Below are positions 1 to 6,612 of a stretch of DNA of 6,790 nt, in pieces. Location: NCBI GenBank assembly GCA_027052755.1, contig JALUEN010000279.1, positions 1 through 6,790 on the forward strand. The letters run 5' to 3'. Each line of letters starts with the position of its first letter. The first letter of the stretch is position 1. The stretch comes from a bacterium. GTDB taxonomy: Bacteria; DRYD01; JALUEN01. Made by a program: the position numbers and the translations under genes. Below the pieces are notes generated by a model. That model searched no databases. It had not been told where the DNA came from and saw only the letters and a list, made by a program, of their open reading frames with translations.

Positions 1-120
1 TACCAGGCTCAGCAAAGCATTGAGACCACTGCCAAACCCCACTTCAAAAACCGTTATCTCAGGCCGGGCGAGGAAACGGAGGCCTGCCTCTATATACACA
101 TGCATACTCTCGGTATAGCT
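1..120 (-). other. DUF752/MnmC2-like methyltransferase fragment, in frame with the RNase
   Basis: The last 40 visible codons (residues 294-333 of the joint frame) do not look like RNase E/G, which here should run through an N-x-E-A helix toward a VIDFIDM motif. They read TESMHVYIEAGL followed by VFEVGFGSGLNALLSL. This matches the pre-motif helix and SAM-binding motif I (E-x-G-x-G-x-G) of DUF752 proteins, the methyltransferase half of MnmC that finishes the mnm5 modification at the tRNA wobble uridine. From memory of the family, the wording is closest to Bacteroidota-type members. The switch point lies between about 103 and 132; shared residues around GSYTES make it impossible to place exactly. 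Both arginines here are CGN codons, whereas most in the RNase part are AGR, which is weak support for a different origin. Family recognition is by eye. Confidence 0.6.
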
Positions 121-998
121 ACCTGAGTTAACATCTATAACCGTCATGGCCTCCGCGTAATCTATTATCAGGAAACCACCTGATGGAAGCCAGACTTTTC
201 TAGTGAAAAGCTCGTTAGGATCATCGTTAACACCATAGAAGTCAAAGAGGAGTTCCTTCTCGCTCTTGAAGTAGGACACTCTACTAGCTAGGTGGGGAGC
301 TATCCTCTTGAGATATGTCCTCAGCTCGTTATAATAGGTCTCGTTATCAACCACAAAAGAGTCAAAGCTCTCGTCAAACACATCTCTAGCAAGCCTTATG
401 TGAAGAGCGAAGTCTCGGTAGAGCAGTACAGGAGCGGATAACCGCTCAGCTTTCTCCTTGAGCTCTAGCCAGAGCTTATAGAGGCTCTCAAAATCCTTCC
501 TTATCTCCTCCTCAGAGCGCCCCTCAGAGGCTGTTCTCATTATTATACCCACTTTATCACCTATGTCATCTACAAGTCGCTTCGCTAACTCCTTCAAACG
601 TCTCTTCTCCTCTGGGTTATCTATCTTTCTTGATACTGCTTGACGTCTGTGGAAAGGAAGGAGTACTGTGTATCTCCCTGATAGGCTTATGTTAGCACTC
701 ACCCTACATGCCTTATCAGGTAGCTCGCCCTTGATAACTTGAACCAAGATCTCCTTTCCCGGTTGAAGCTCCCCATAGTGTTCACTGGGTAAGTCCGCGA
801 AGCTAAGGAAAGCGTTCCTAGATCTCCCGATATCAACGAAGTAAGCACTAATTCCTGGCAGGACTCTGACCACCCTAGCTTTATATATGTTTCCAACTAT
901 CTCGCTCTCCGTTTGAAAAAAAAACCCATCACCCTTCCATCCTCAGATATAACAGCCTTCTCCGGCTTCACCTTTGTCTGTAGCAAGAGTCTCTTCAA
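1..998 (-). CDS. rng: RNase E/G-family endoribonuclease, N-terminal part; frameshifted and fused at its 3' side to foreign sequence
   Basis: RNase E/G enzymes cut single-stranded RNA during rRNA maturation and mRNA decay in the cytoplasm. With one base restored in a T run (916-924), the visible protein is 333 residues, open at the window edge. Residues 33-113 resemble the S1 RNA-binding domain (IVGNIYKARVVRVLPG, AYFVDIG). RVSANISLSGRYTVLLP, SRKIDNPEEK, MRTASEG and RKVWLPSGGFLIID follow in family order. EAMTVIDVNSG (283-293) carries the first catalytic Asp (D289, equivalent to E. coli RNase E D303). The second catalytic Asp, normally about 43 residues later, is absent because the sequence switches after about residue 293 to methyltransferase-like sequence. 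The TTG start at 998 is chosen because AGGTGATC lies 4 nt upstream and the N-terminus KRLLLQTKVKPEKAVISEDG matches the family. Without restoring the frame, only the part downstream of about 927 reads as RNase. Family assignment is firm; the gene as shown would not encode a complete RNase. Confidence 0.85.
916..924 (-). other. T9 homopolymer with in-frame slippery heptamer; site of RNase frameshift
   Basis: On the coding strand the gene reads ATG GGT TTT TTT TTC AAA from the TTG start, a frame that loses RNase similarity after the T run. RNase homology resumes one frame back as TTT CAA ACG GAG, giving QTESEIVGNIY. A tenth T would join the two frames. So would a -1 ribosomal shift on the canonical T TTT TTT heptamer (924-918), which sits in the right phase. 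A homopolymer length error in the read data is the simplest explanation. Confidence 0.75.
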
Positions 999-1002
999 AA
1001 CA

Positions 1003-1013
1003 GATCACCTCTC
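1003..1013 (-). promoter_or_regulatory. Strong Shine-Dalgarno deciding the TTG start of the RNase gene
   Basis: The coding strand reads GAGAGGTGATC, complementary to the 16S rRNA 3' tail, 4 nt before TTG at 998. No ATG in this frame gives a better N-terminus. The nearby ATG at 1047 is in another frame that stops at 943 and has no ribosome binding site. Confidence 0.65.
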
Positions 1014-1042
1014 TATCCAATTCTTCCTTCCTCCCCTCAACG

Positions 1043-1070
1043 AACATAAGAAGCAATTAGAGAGAACCAA
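1043..1070 (-). promoter_or_regulatory. Possible weak promoter of the RNase gene
   Basis: TTGGTT (1065-1070) and TATGTT (1043-1048) are separated by 16 bp, which would place transcription start about 40 nt before the TTG codon. Both hexamers are imperfect, at 3/6 and 4/6 matches to consensus. The rest of the 186-bp gap between the RNase start and the upstream small gene is AT-rich, with no convincing terminator hairpin, so the RNase may also be read through from upstream. Confidence 0.25.
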
Positions 1071-1184
1071 ATTTAAATTTTATTTTCGCCTTTATCAGTT
1101 AAAATCCTTAAAATTTCTTAGTTTTTCTCCAGAATTTTCACTGCGATATAGGGCCTCTCTGATGCAATCACCCAGAAAAAATTG

Positions 1185-1448
1185 TTACCTCTTAATCTGA
1201 GAGTTGATCAATGAGATAGTTTTGTCAACTTCCTCAATAATCTCCTTTAGCTTATTTATTGAGTCATCACCTTCAGAGGTTTCAGAAGCTTTCACCCTAC
1301 CCCAAGGGGAATACGGTGGGTTAACCTCTGATGTGCATAACTCCTTTATTATAAGAGATACTCCAATTCCAATAAGCCCTATTAAGATAGGCAAGGCCAC
1401 TTTAGAGATTAACTTGTGAAGATCCCTTTCCTCTAGATCCCTCACCAT
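1185..1448 (-). CDS. Small single-span membrane protein with C-terminal coiled coil, unknown function
   Basis: This 87-residue protein is not recognised. An acidic N-terminus (VRDLEERDLHK) is followed by one hydrophobic segment at about residues 17-34 (VALPILIGLIGIGVSLII). A polar Pro/Gly-rich stretch runs from about 39 to 62. A C-terminal helix (64-85) has hydrophobic residues at 64, 67, 71, 74, 78, 81 and 85, a perfect 3-4 heptad pattern that predicts a short coiled coil. The single Cys38 directly follows the membrane segment but is not in a lipobox. The ATG at 1448 is supported by GAGAGGTGG a few bases upstream. The gene lies after the pilin-operon terminator and 186 bp before the RNase gene, so it is probably its own unit or read-through from the pilin operon. 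The architecture suggests a self-associating membrane protein, but no function can be assigned. It is taken as real because of the ribosome binding site, the strand and the ordered domain pattern. Confidence 0.6.
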   Translation of the reverse strand: MVRDLEERDLHKLISKVALPILIGLIGIGVSLIIKELCTSEVNPPYSPWGRVKASETSEGDDSINKLKEIIEEVDKTISLINSQIKR

Positions 1449-1451
1449 TTA

Positions 1452-1469
1452 CCACCTCTCAAAAGAGAG
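1452..1469 (-). promoter_or_regulatory. Ribosome binding site partly inside a small hairpin
   Basis: The coding strand reads CTCTC TTTT GAGAG, a 5-bp stem with a 4-nt loop (1456-1469). The 3' arm forms the beginning of the GAGAGGTGG ribosome binding site of the 87-residue gene. Folding would hide part of the site. The stem is short, and regulation is only an inference. Confidence 0.3.
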
Positions 1470-1508
1470 CTTCTAAGAGGGGAAATCTATTTCCTCTACT
1501 GGGATTTA

Positions 1509-1540
1509 TAAAAAATAAAAAAGGGGGGCTTATGCCCCCC
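1509..1540 (-). terminator. Rho-independent terminator of the pilin operon
   Basis: A perfect 7-bp GC stem (GGGGGGC, loop ATAA, GCCCCCC on the coding strand; 1523-1540) is followed immediately by TTTTTTATTTTTT (1510-1522). It begins 26 nt after the stop codon of the large PilX-like gene. There is no T-tract on the other side, so it acts for minus-strand transcription only. It separates the three prepilin genes from the small membrane-protein gene. Confidence 0.93.
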
Positions 1541-1565
1541 GTGAGCTTCAGACTTATATAAAACC

Positions 1566-4500
1566 TTACTCCTCAAAGAAAGCTTCAAGATAGATAGGCA
1601 TCAATCTCTTCCCATTCTTCTCAGTGTAAATAGGCTCCCATAACTTCTTCAGGTTGAGGATGTTGTAAGCGTCTCTATCTGATGCTGAAGGACTGCCTCC
1701 TATGAAGTTATCTATCACGCTCTGTGGAAGCGGAATGAAGATCTGACCGTCAAAGCCGAGGATTCTGTTAGCCACCGGATCATAAACTCCCTCCACATCA
1801 GCGAAGACTGTGTATACACCTCCATAGACCACGAAGAAGTTCCTAACACTATCAGAGGCAGACTTAGTAACTATCCTATCCAGGAGCCTACCATACCAGT
1901 AGTTAGGATCAAGTACTTTATCGCCAGAAGCTAAGAAGTACTTGTAAGCGTCCTTATCTAACAACTGAACGCTGTGGTTAAGGGATACCATAATTCCCTT
2001 GAACCAGAAGAACCTATCCTGATCAGAAGCTAGGTCAACGGTTCCTCCTTTATCCATGTCGTAATCGACTGGCATGAGGAAGACGTAGTTAGTGGCAACT
2101 AGGTTCACCGGAGCACTCTTGTAAGCTTTGTCTGTACCGTTATCAGTGTAAGTAGTCTCCTTATCCAGTAGTCTCCTGAAGAGATCGTTATTCGCTATGA
2201 TAGGAGCAGTAACCTCATCTACCTGAAGTTCGTTCTTCATGTTATTTATCTCATCGTATAAACTATCAAGATCAGAGTTAGTGATCGGTACGCCTAGACC
2301 TATAACAGCGTCTCTATTTAAGTCCTCTGTTGGTCCATCCTGAAGCATCTTCAAGACTGCTTCATCACTTGAGTTAACTACTATTATATTTCCCTCTAAG
2401 CTGAGGATTGCCCTAAACCTCTGGTGAGCAGTATCACTGGTCTCATTGGGATTTGGTAGTACGTATTTGATATCCCTAGAAGATAAGGTACCACCGTTAT
2501 TGAAAACATCAAGCTTACCTATGCTCCACATACCGGTTTCATCAAAGGAGATATCGGAGTTACCATCCTTATCCAAGTCCAAGTTGCGTATATCCGTGCT
2601 CTCTTGAGGGATATAGATATCCTTCACGAAGAACTCGTTGATCTCAGTAACTGGAACATCACCTTGTCCATCATTGTTAGTGTCCAGGTAGAGCTGTCCG
2701 TTTTGATAAGTGTAGTTTCTAGCTCTTATCATATCTACAGCATCGCCACCGGGAACATCTCTAGTAGTTAGGTCATCACTAGGCGCTGCGACAATGGTTA
2801 TTGGTAAATTTGGAGGGGTATCCGTGTTATCGGAAGGAGCTGTGTAGATAACGTTACCGCCTTTAACAGCCACTGCTAACCTCCTAGGCGTCTTATCGGG
2901 GGCAACGTTCTGATTTTGCAAAACGGTTACCTCTACAGTTCCCGGCTCCACCTCATGACACTCAACACTTCTGATATTAGAACCGTTATCTGATATATTA
3001 GGAAGGTTCACGTTAGAACAGGAGAAGCTAGTTATCTTCTTTCCAGAGTACTTACCTACAGCTGTCATCCTTATAGTGGTTACGTTCTGGTTAGGATCAT
3101 AAGAGGTAGTAACTATGAAGTTAGCCACACCAGGGATATGAGAGTTCATCCTAAGCCACTCATCATTGAGGGCATCCTCAGGTGAGGGGTTAACCGATTG
3201 CCCCATAGTAGCTTGAGTAACCTTAGCTAGATAAGGAGCATCCAGTTTCCCATCACCATCCAAGTCAGGCCAGGGAATCTCTATCCACTGACCTGAATCA
3301 GTGATACTAGCAGGCTCTAGGGATAGCTCACTAGAGTTAGCGTTAAATTGAGTAACCACCTGCTTAGATTGAAGGTTCACGACACCTGTATCAGTTCCTG
3401 CGTTAACGGTAACAAATATCGTGGTCGGGTCAGTTATCTGAGACTGACTCTTGCTTACTATCGTAGAGGTAAACGAGTATCTGCCATTGTTGTCAACCTT
3501 ATCAAACACGTTAGCATCATTAGAGAATAGGTCAGGGGTTTTAGGCTTCCACTGTCCCATAGACGAGATGAATAACCTGCTGGAGATAGGTGAACAGCTA
3601 GTCTGATCACTACAGCTAAGCTCGTTAACAAAGTTCTGATCCGAGGGGTCCACTGAGTTAAAGCTAGGATCCAATTTCATAGGATCCCCATAGAACTCAG
3701 AAGCTATAGGGTTCCTCACAGGATCTGATGTATCCTCTACCCACATAGCTATGTGTCCCTGAGCGAAGTTATTGAGCAAGTTGTTGTTAACTCCACCACT
3801 AACCAACCCGTAGTTACCTATACTATCATTAAAGAGAGCTCTTACATTGTTAAGCGAGTTAATTCCCACAGCTCCCTCTATGTAAACGTTACCAGGTGGG
3901 AAAGCAGTTGATCTATCCGTAGAGTAGCCCATCTCATATAAAGCGTTTAAGTCCAAACCAAATGGGTCATACAGGTGAGGAGCCAGGGCTAGATATGGGT
4001 TTCTAATAAGCAATCCCCTGTTAATTGAGAATACCCAGAAAGTTCTCTTGGATACCAGGCTGGAAGCATTAGTAGTACTAGAGGAATCCTGGTTATTGAG
4101 TTTCGCGGTGGCTAGAGCCTGAACTAATATCCTCATAGGTGGGACACTTCCACCCAGGTAATTAAAGACAGGCCTTAGCTCAGGAGGTAAGTATCCAGGA
4201 CTTGTAATCCAACCGCTAGTATAAGTTATTGACAAGCTAACCTCTACTAAGTAGTTGAAGTTAGCTGTATTATCAGGCGTGAAGGTGAATGTGAACCTAC
4301 CCACGTTAGATATGGAATCGTAAGCATACAAGCTATTAGAACAACTCCACTTTATCTGGTCAGTATGAGAGCCACCTATTAAGCTAATACTGAAAGCTCT
4401 ATCACTGAAGAAGTTATTACAGAGGTTATTAGCTAAGTTAGATATGTTCCCAGAGGTATCATCCAGGAGCAAGTAAGGTCTTATAGAGGAAGAGTTCCAG

Positions 4501-4721
4501 TAAGTACTGTCCCTAAGAGCAGCGATAGTAGTTAAAGTTACCTCTTTCTCAAGTTGTAGAAGCATATCCTTGGAGAAACCATATCTCTCAGCCTCATACT
4601 TCCTCACCCCTATGTTGAATATATAGCTGAAGATTAGGACAGCTAAGACCAAGAGCATGAGAGCTATAGCTAATGCCGCTCCCCTCTCCGAGCGCCTCCT
4701 AAGTTTACGCTTAATCCACAT
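1566..4721 (-). CDS. Very large PilX/GspK-like minor (pseudo)pilin with calcium-loop motifs
   Basis: The N-terminus has the PilX/GspK prepilin pattern: basic leader WIKRKLRRRSERG, predicted prepilin-peptidase cut after Gly14, then a hydrophobic helix AALAIALMLLVLAVLIF with no Glu at +5, as in PilX and GspK, which sit at the pilus tip. At 1051 residues it is several times longer than usual PilX (about 200) or GspK (about 300). The globular part contains three D-x-[DN]-x-D-G-x-x-D loops (486-494, 680-688, 715-723) and a degenerate fourth (888-896), of the type that binds calcium in EF-hand-like and PilY1 proteins. Six cysteines fall in three close pairs: 101/127, 370/376 and 568/588. Segments such as GNVYIEGAVGINS (about 277), VNLVATNYVFLMP (about 872) and FFVVYGGVYTVFADVEG (about 962) recall the long beta-rich PilX-type or DUF4900-type proteins of other thermophiles; this is a by-eye impression. 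The ATG at 4721 has GAGGTGGTGAG upstream. It is the last gene of the operon, 30 nt after the PilW-like gene. It probably caps the pilus or pseudopilus outside the inner membrane. Confidence 0.8.
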   Translation of the reverse strand: MWIKRKLRRRSERGAALAIALMLLVLAVLIFSYIFNIGVRKYEAERYGFSKDMLLQLEKEVTLTTIAALRDSTYWNSSSIRPYLLLDDTSGNISNLANNLCNNFFSDRAFSISLIGGSHTDQIKWSCSNSLYAYDSISNVGRFTFTFTPDNTANFNYLVEVSLSITYTSGWITSPGYLPPELRPVFNYLGGSVPPMRILVQALATAKLNNQDSSSTTNASSLVSKRTFWVFSINRGLLIRNPYLALAPHLYDPFGLDLNALYEMGYSTDRSTAFPPGNVYIEGAVGINSLNNVRALFNDSIGNYGLVSGGVNNNLLNNFAQGHIAMWVEDTSDPVRNPIASEFYGDPMKLDPSFNSVDPSDQNFVNELSCSDQTSCSPISSRLFISSMGQWKPKTPDLFSNDANVFDKVDNNGRYSFTSTIVSKSQSQITDPTTIFVTVNAGTDTGVVNLQSKQVVTQFNANSSELSLEPASITDSGQWIEIPWPDLDGDGKLDAPYLAKVTQATMGQSVNPSPEDALNDEWLRMNSHIPGVANFIVTTSYDPNQNVTTIRMTAVGKYSGKKITSFSCSNVNLPNISDNGSNIRSVECHEVEPGTVEVTVLQNQNVAPDKTPRRLAVAVKGGNVIYTAPSDNTDTPPNLPITIVAAPSDDLTTRDVPGGDAVDMIRARNYTYQNGQLYLDTNNDGQGDVPVTEINEFFVKDIYIPQESTDIRNLDLDKDGNSDISFDETGMWSIGKLDVFNNGGTLSSRDIKYVLPNPNETSDTAHQRFRAILSLEGNIIVVNSSDEAVLKMLQDGPTEDLNRDAVIGLGVPITNSDLDSLYDEINNMKNELQVDEVTAPIIANNDLFRRLLDKETTYTDNGTDKAYKSAPVNLVATNYVFLMPVDYDMDKGGTVDLASDQDRFFWFKGIMVSLNHSVQLLDKDAYKYFLASGDKVLDPNYWYGRLLDRIVTKSASDSVRNFFVVYGGVYTVFADVEGVYDPVANRILGFDGQIFIPLPQSVIDNFIGGSPSASDRDAYNILNLKKLWEPIYTEKNGKRLMPIYLEAFFEE

Positions 4722-4751
4722 AACAGCTCACCACCTCGCTAATTTATTATT

Positions 4752-6023
4752 TTAAAGTTGCTCTCCTAACGTTAAACTGATTGCTCTCCTATAGTGATAG
4801 ACCATGTACCCACGATCTAAGTGCCCATTAGCTAAATTAGTAATTACCGTATCTATAGGTACGTTAGGATCTCTACCTCGCTTACCTAACAGCATGGTTA
4901 CGTCAACGATGAGAACGCTAGGGTTACATAAGTAGGTTACTGAAGTTCCACCTCCGCCACCGCTACCACCGCTACCGCCACTACCACTTCCTCCACTTCC
5001 ACCGCTTCCTCCCGATCCTGGCAAAGCACTACTTTCACAGGAGAAGGTAGGGGCGTTATCAAGAAAGTCCTTAAAGGCCTGAGGGTTGATGGGAACAGGC
5101 TCTATAGAACCGCTCAGCAAGTTAAAAGCAGTTATCTTATCATCTACCCTGAACTTATAGAAAGCGGATATAACAGCGCTCCTAACCTCTCGTGGGAATT
5201 CAAAGAGCTTCACATCATTAACGTAAATCTTAGCCTCATCGCTAGGAGAGGTAGTAGGAGTGATCTGCTCTATCCCGCTTACAGGCGAGAAGAGGTCATT
5301 TAGAAAATACCACCCAGAGTATGAGGCGAAGGCATCCAATAGATCAGGGCTCTTACCTCTCAAGAACACCACGTTAGTTACCAAGTTATTAGTGTAAGGA
5401 GCAGTTATGGAGCTATTCTTTATATACCCTATAGGGATTATCAAGATCGTATCCCTTAAGCTTAAGGTATCCTTAGCAGTATCCCTGTGAAGGTATATGA
5501 GGTGTACACCCATAGCTGGAACAGTTCCGTTGAAAGTCGCTAAATCCACTAACGCTATCAAGTTCTTATACCCATTCCTACAGTTAACGTTATATCTAGA
5601 TGATATGAAGTCTATCCATGGTTGCCTCTCATCTGTAGCTATATCGTGGAGATCTAACCGAACAAGGTTATCACCGGCAGTGTAAGGTCTGTTATCATCC
5701 TCAACGGGTGTCAGACATACAGAGGTCTCACCCTTTAAGTTACCCGTCCAGGTGTGAAAGCTTGGCACTATAACAGGTGTAACCAACCTCTCCTCTGATA
5801 GATCTGAGTTCAAGATAGCAGGGTTCACCGATTTTATAGCGTTATCCAAGCGGTTGATAAGTGATTTAGAAGTAGTATCAGCTAGGGACCACAACTTCTT
5901 CTCCTCCGCCTGCCTGGACAGGAGCTTCAAAAAGTCAAAAGCTACTATCATGAATATCACTAGAATAGCTAAAGCTATAATAATCTCTACAAGAGTGAAA
6001 CCCCTTCTCATAGACCTATCCAC
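4752..6023 (-). CDS. PilW/GspJ-like minor prepilin with Gly-Ser linker
   Basis: This is a type IV prepilin-like protein of 423 residues counted from GTG at 6023. The leader DRSMRRG is cut before Phe9, giving FTLVEIIIALAILVIFMIVAF with Glu at +5, which is the classic class III signal and membrane helix. A helix with QAEEKKLW and a long extracytoplasmic domain follow, as in PilW/GspJ, though longer than the usual 200-350 residues. Residues 336-359 consist only of Gly and Ser, and are flanked by Cys329 and Cys366; two further cysteines are Cys103 and Cys148. The 6023 start is preferred because AGGGGTGG lies 5 nt before it. A GTG at 6032 (three residues longer) and an ATG at 6011 (leader MRRG) are alternatives. 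It follows the PilV-like gene by 17 nt (8 nt if 6032 is used) and precedes the PilX-like gene by 30 nt. It likely joins the same tip complex. Whether the machine is a type IV pilus or type II secretion cannot be told from this window. Confidence 0.85.
   Translation of the reverse strand: MDRSMRRGFTLVEIIIALAILVIFMIVAFDFLKLLSRQAEEKKLWSLADTTSKSLINRLDNAIKSVNPAILNSDLSEERLVTPVIVPSFHTWTGNLKGETSVCLTPVEDDNRPYTAGDNLVRLDLHDIATDERQPWIDFISSRYNVNCRNGYKNLIALVDLATFNGTVPAMGVHLIYLHRDTAKDTLSLRDTILIIPIGYIKNSSITAPYTNNLVTNVVFLRGKSPDLLDAFASYSGWYFLNDLFSPVSGIEQITPTTSPSDEAKIYVNDVKLFEFPREVRSAVISAFYKFRVDDKITAFNLLSGSIEPVPINPQAFKDFLDNAPTFSCESSALPGSGGSGGSGGSGSGGSGGSGGGGGTSVTYLCNPSVLIVDVTMLLGKRGRDPNVPIDTVITNLANGHLDRGYMVYHYRRAISLTLGEQL
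4947..5018 (-). repeat. Gly-Ser-only linker inside the PilW-like gene
   Basis: Twenty-four consecutive codons encode Gly or Ser in a mostly GGS pattern that ends in five Gly. Glycine is written with GGA, GGT and GGC, and serine with AGC, AGT and TCG, so the DNA is not a clean tandem repeat and the amino-acid pattern appears to be what is kept. Confidence 0.9.
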
Positions 6024-6040
6024 AGAGACCACCCCTTATT

Positions 6041-6571
6041 TTAGAACTCCTTCAGCCTAACAACTCTCCTAGAAAGCCTCACACTTAAGCGCTTAGAGTT
6101 AGAGCTGTTATTACGTTTAAAAGCAACGCTGGCAGTTAAAGTAATAGTATAAGCAGTTACATCATCCCTAGTATCATCAGAGAATGATATATCACATTGG
6201 ACGCTATCAGGATCAAGCAACCTGCTCAACGAGGCATCATAGCGTATCCTATCTGATATGTAAGTTTCACATTGTCCCTCTAAAGCAGCCTGATTATTGT
6301 ACAAACTCGCTATAGTGTTCAGGGAACTAGGGTTCCAAGAACGAACCCCATTATCCATGAAGCTAGTATCAAAGCTCCTGTTAACAACTCCCATGAAGAA
6401 CTCCTTGACCACGTTCCTGAACTCAGAGGCCACCTTAACATCATATCTTAACCTAGTGTCAGCTATCATGAGAAGCCCTATAGACGAGAAGATCAACCCC
6501 AAAAGCCATATCGCTAGCACAGTCTCAAGCAAAGTTAAACCTTTTCTAGCCTTTTTAAAACTGTTCCTCAC
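6041..6571 (-). CDS. PilV/GspI-like minor prepilin
   Basis: This 176-residue protein has a class III prepilin signal. The basic leader RNSFKKARKG is cut after Gly11, then LTLLETVLAIWLLGLIFSSI has Glu at +5 and forms the membrane and pilus-core helix. The length and the first-in-operon position fit PilV or GspI, which bridge the main fibre and the tip proteins. The C-terminal domain has two cysteines (101 and 126) about 25 residues apart, a likely disulfide once exported, and a beta-rich end (TAYTITLTASVAF). Translation starts at GTG (6571), preceded by GGGAGGGAGG, a strong ribosome binding site. The gene is first after the promoter at 6637-6665 and is separated from the PilW-like gene by only 8-17 nt. 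FimT/FimU or PilE-type minor pilins are alternatives, because prepilin heads are poorly conserved. Confidence 0.85.
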   Translation of the reverse strand: MRNSFKKARKGLTLLETVLAIWLLGLIFSSIGLLMIADTRLRYDVKVASEFRNVVKEFFMGVVNRSFDTSFMDNGVRSWNPSSLNTIASLYNNQAALEGQCETYISDRIRYDASLSRLLDPDSVQCDISFSDDTRDDVTAYTITLTASVAFKRNNSSNSKRLSVRLSRRVVRLKEF

Positions 6572-6612
6572 AAGCCTCCCTCCCAGACAAATTTTATCCT
6601 AAAAACCAAAAT

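Noticed and set aside
699..896. Minus-strand 65-codon frame
   Set aside because: It is a shadow of the RNase S1-domain coding frame, which carries the recognisable family motifs.
943..1047. Short minus-strand frame from ATG at 1047 overlapping the RNase start, as an alternative start or upstream regulatory ORF
   Set aside because: It ends in TGA before the RNase homology, has no ribosome binding site, and its predicted residues do not resemble RNase E/G. The TTG at 998 has a strong site and a family-like N-terminus.
1141..1184. Terminator after the 87-residue gene
   Set aside because: The T run directly after the stop is not preceded by a GC-rich hairpin, and no other stem of useful length was found.
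913..1200. Plus-strand frame of 95 codons
   Set aside because: It lies antisense to the RNase start and the AT-rich gap, has no ribosome binding site, and its composition is not protein-like.
1509..1540. Bidirectional terminator
   Set aside because: The T-tract exists only on the minus-strand 3' side; the other side continues GTGAGCTTCAG without a T run.
4941..5018. GC-rich repetitive stretch as a possible CRISPR-like, VNTR or inserted synthetic linker
   Set aside because: Codons are varied and in frame throughout, there are no spacers, and flanking sequence continues the same protein. It fits a natural low-complexity linker.
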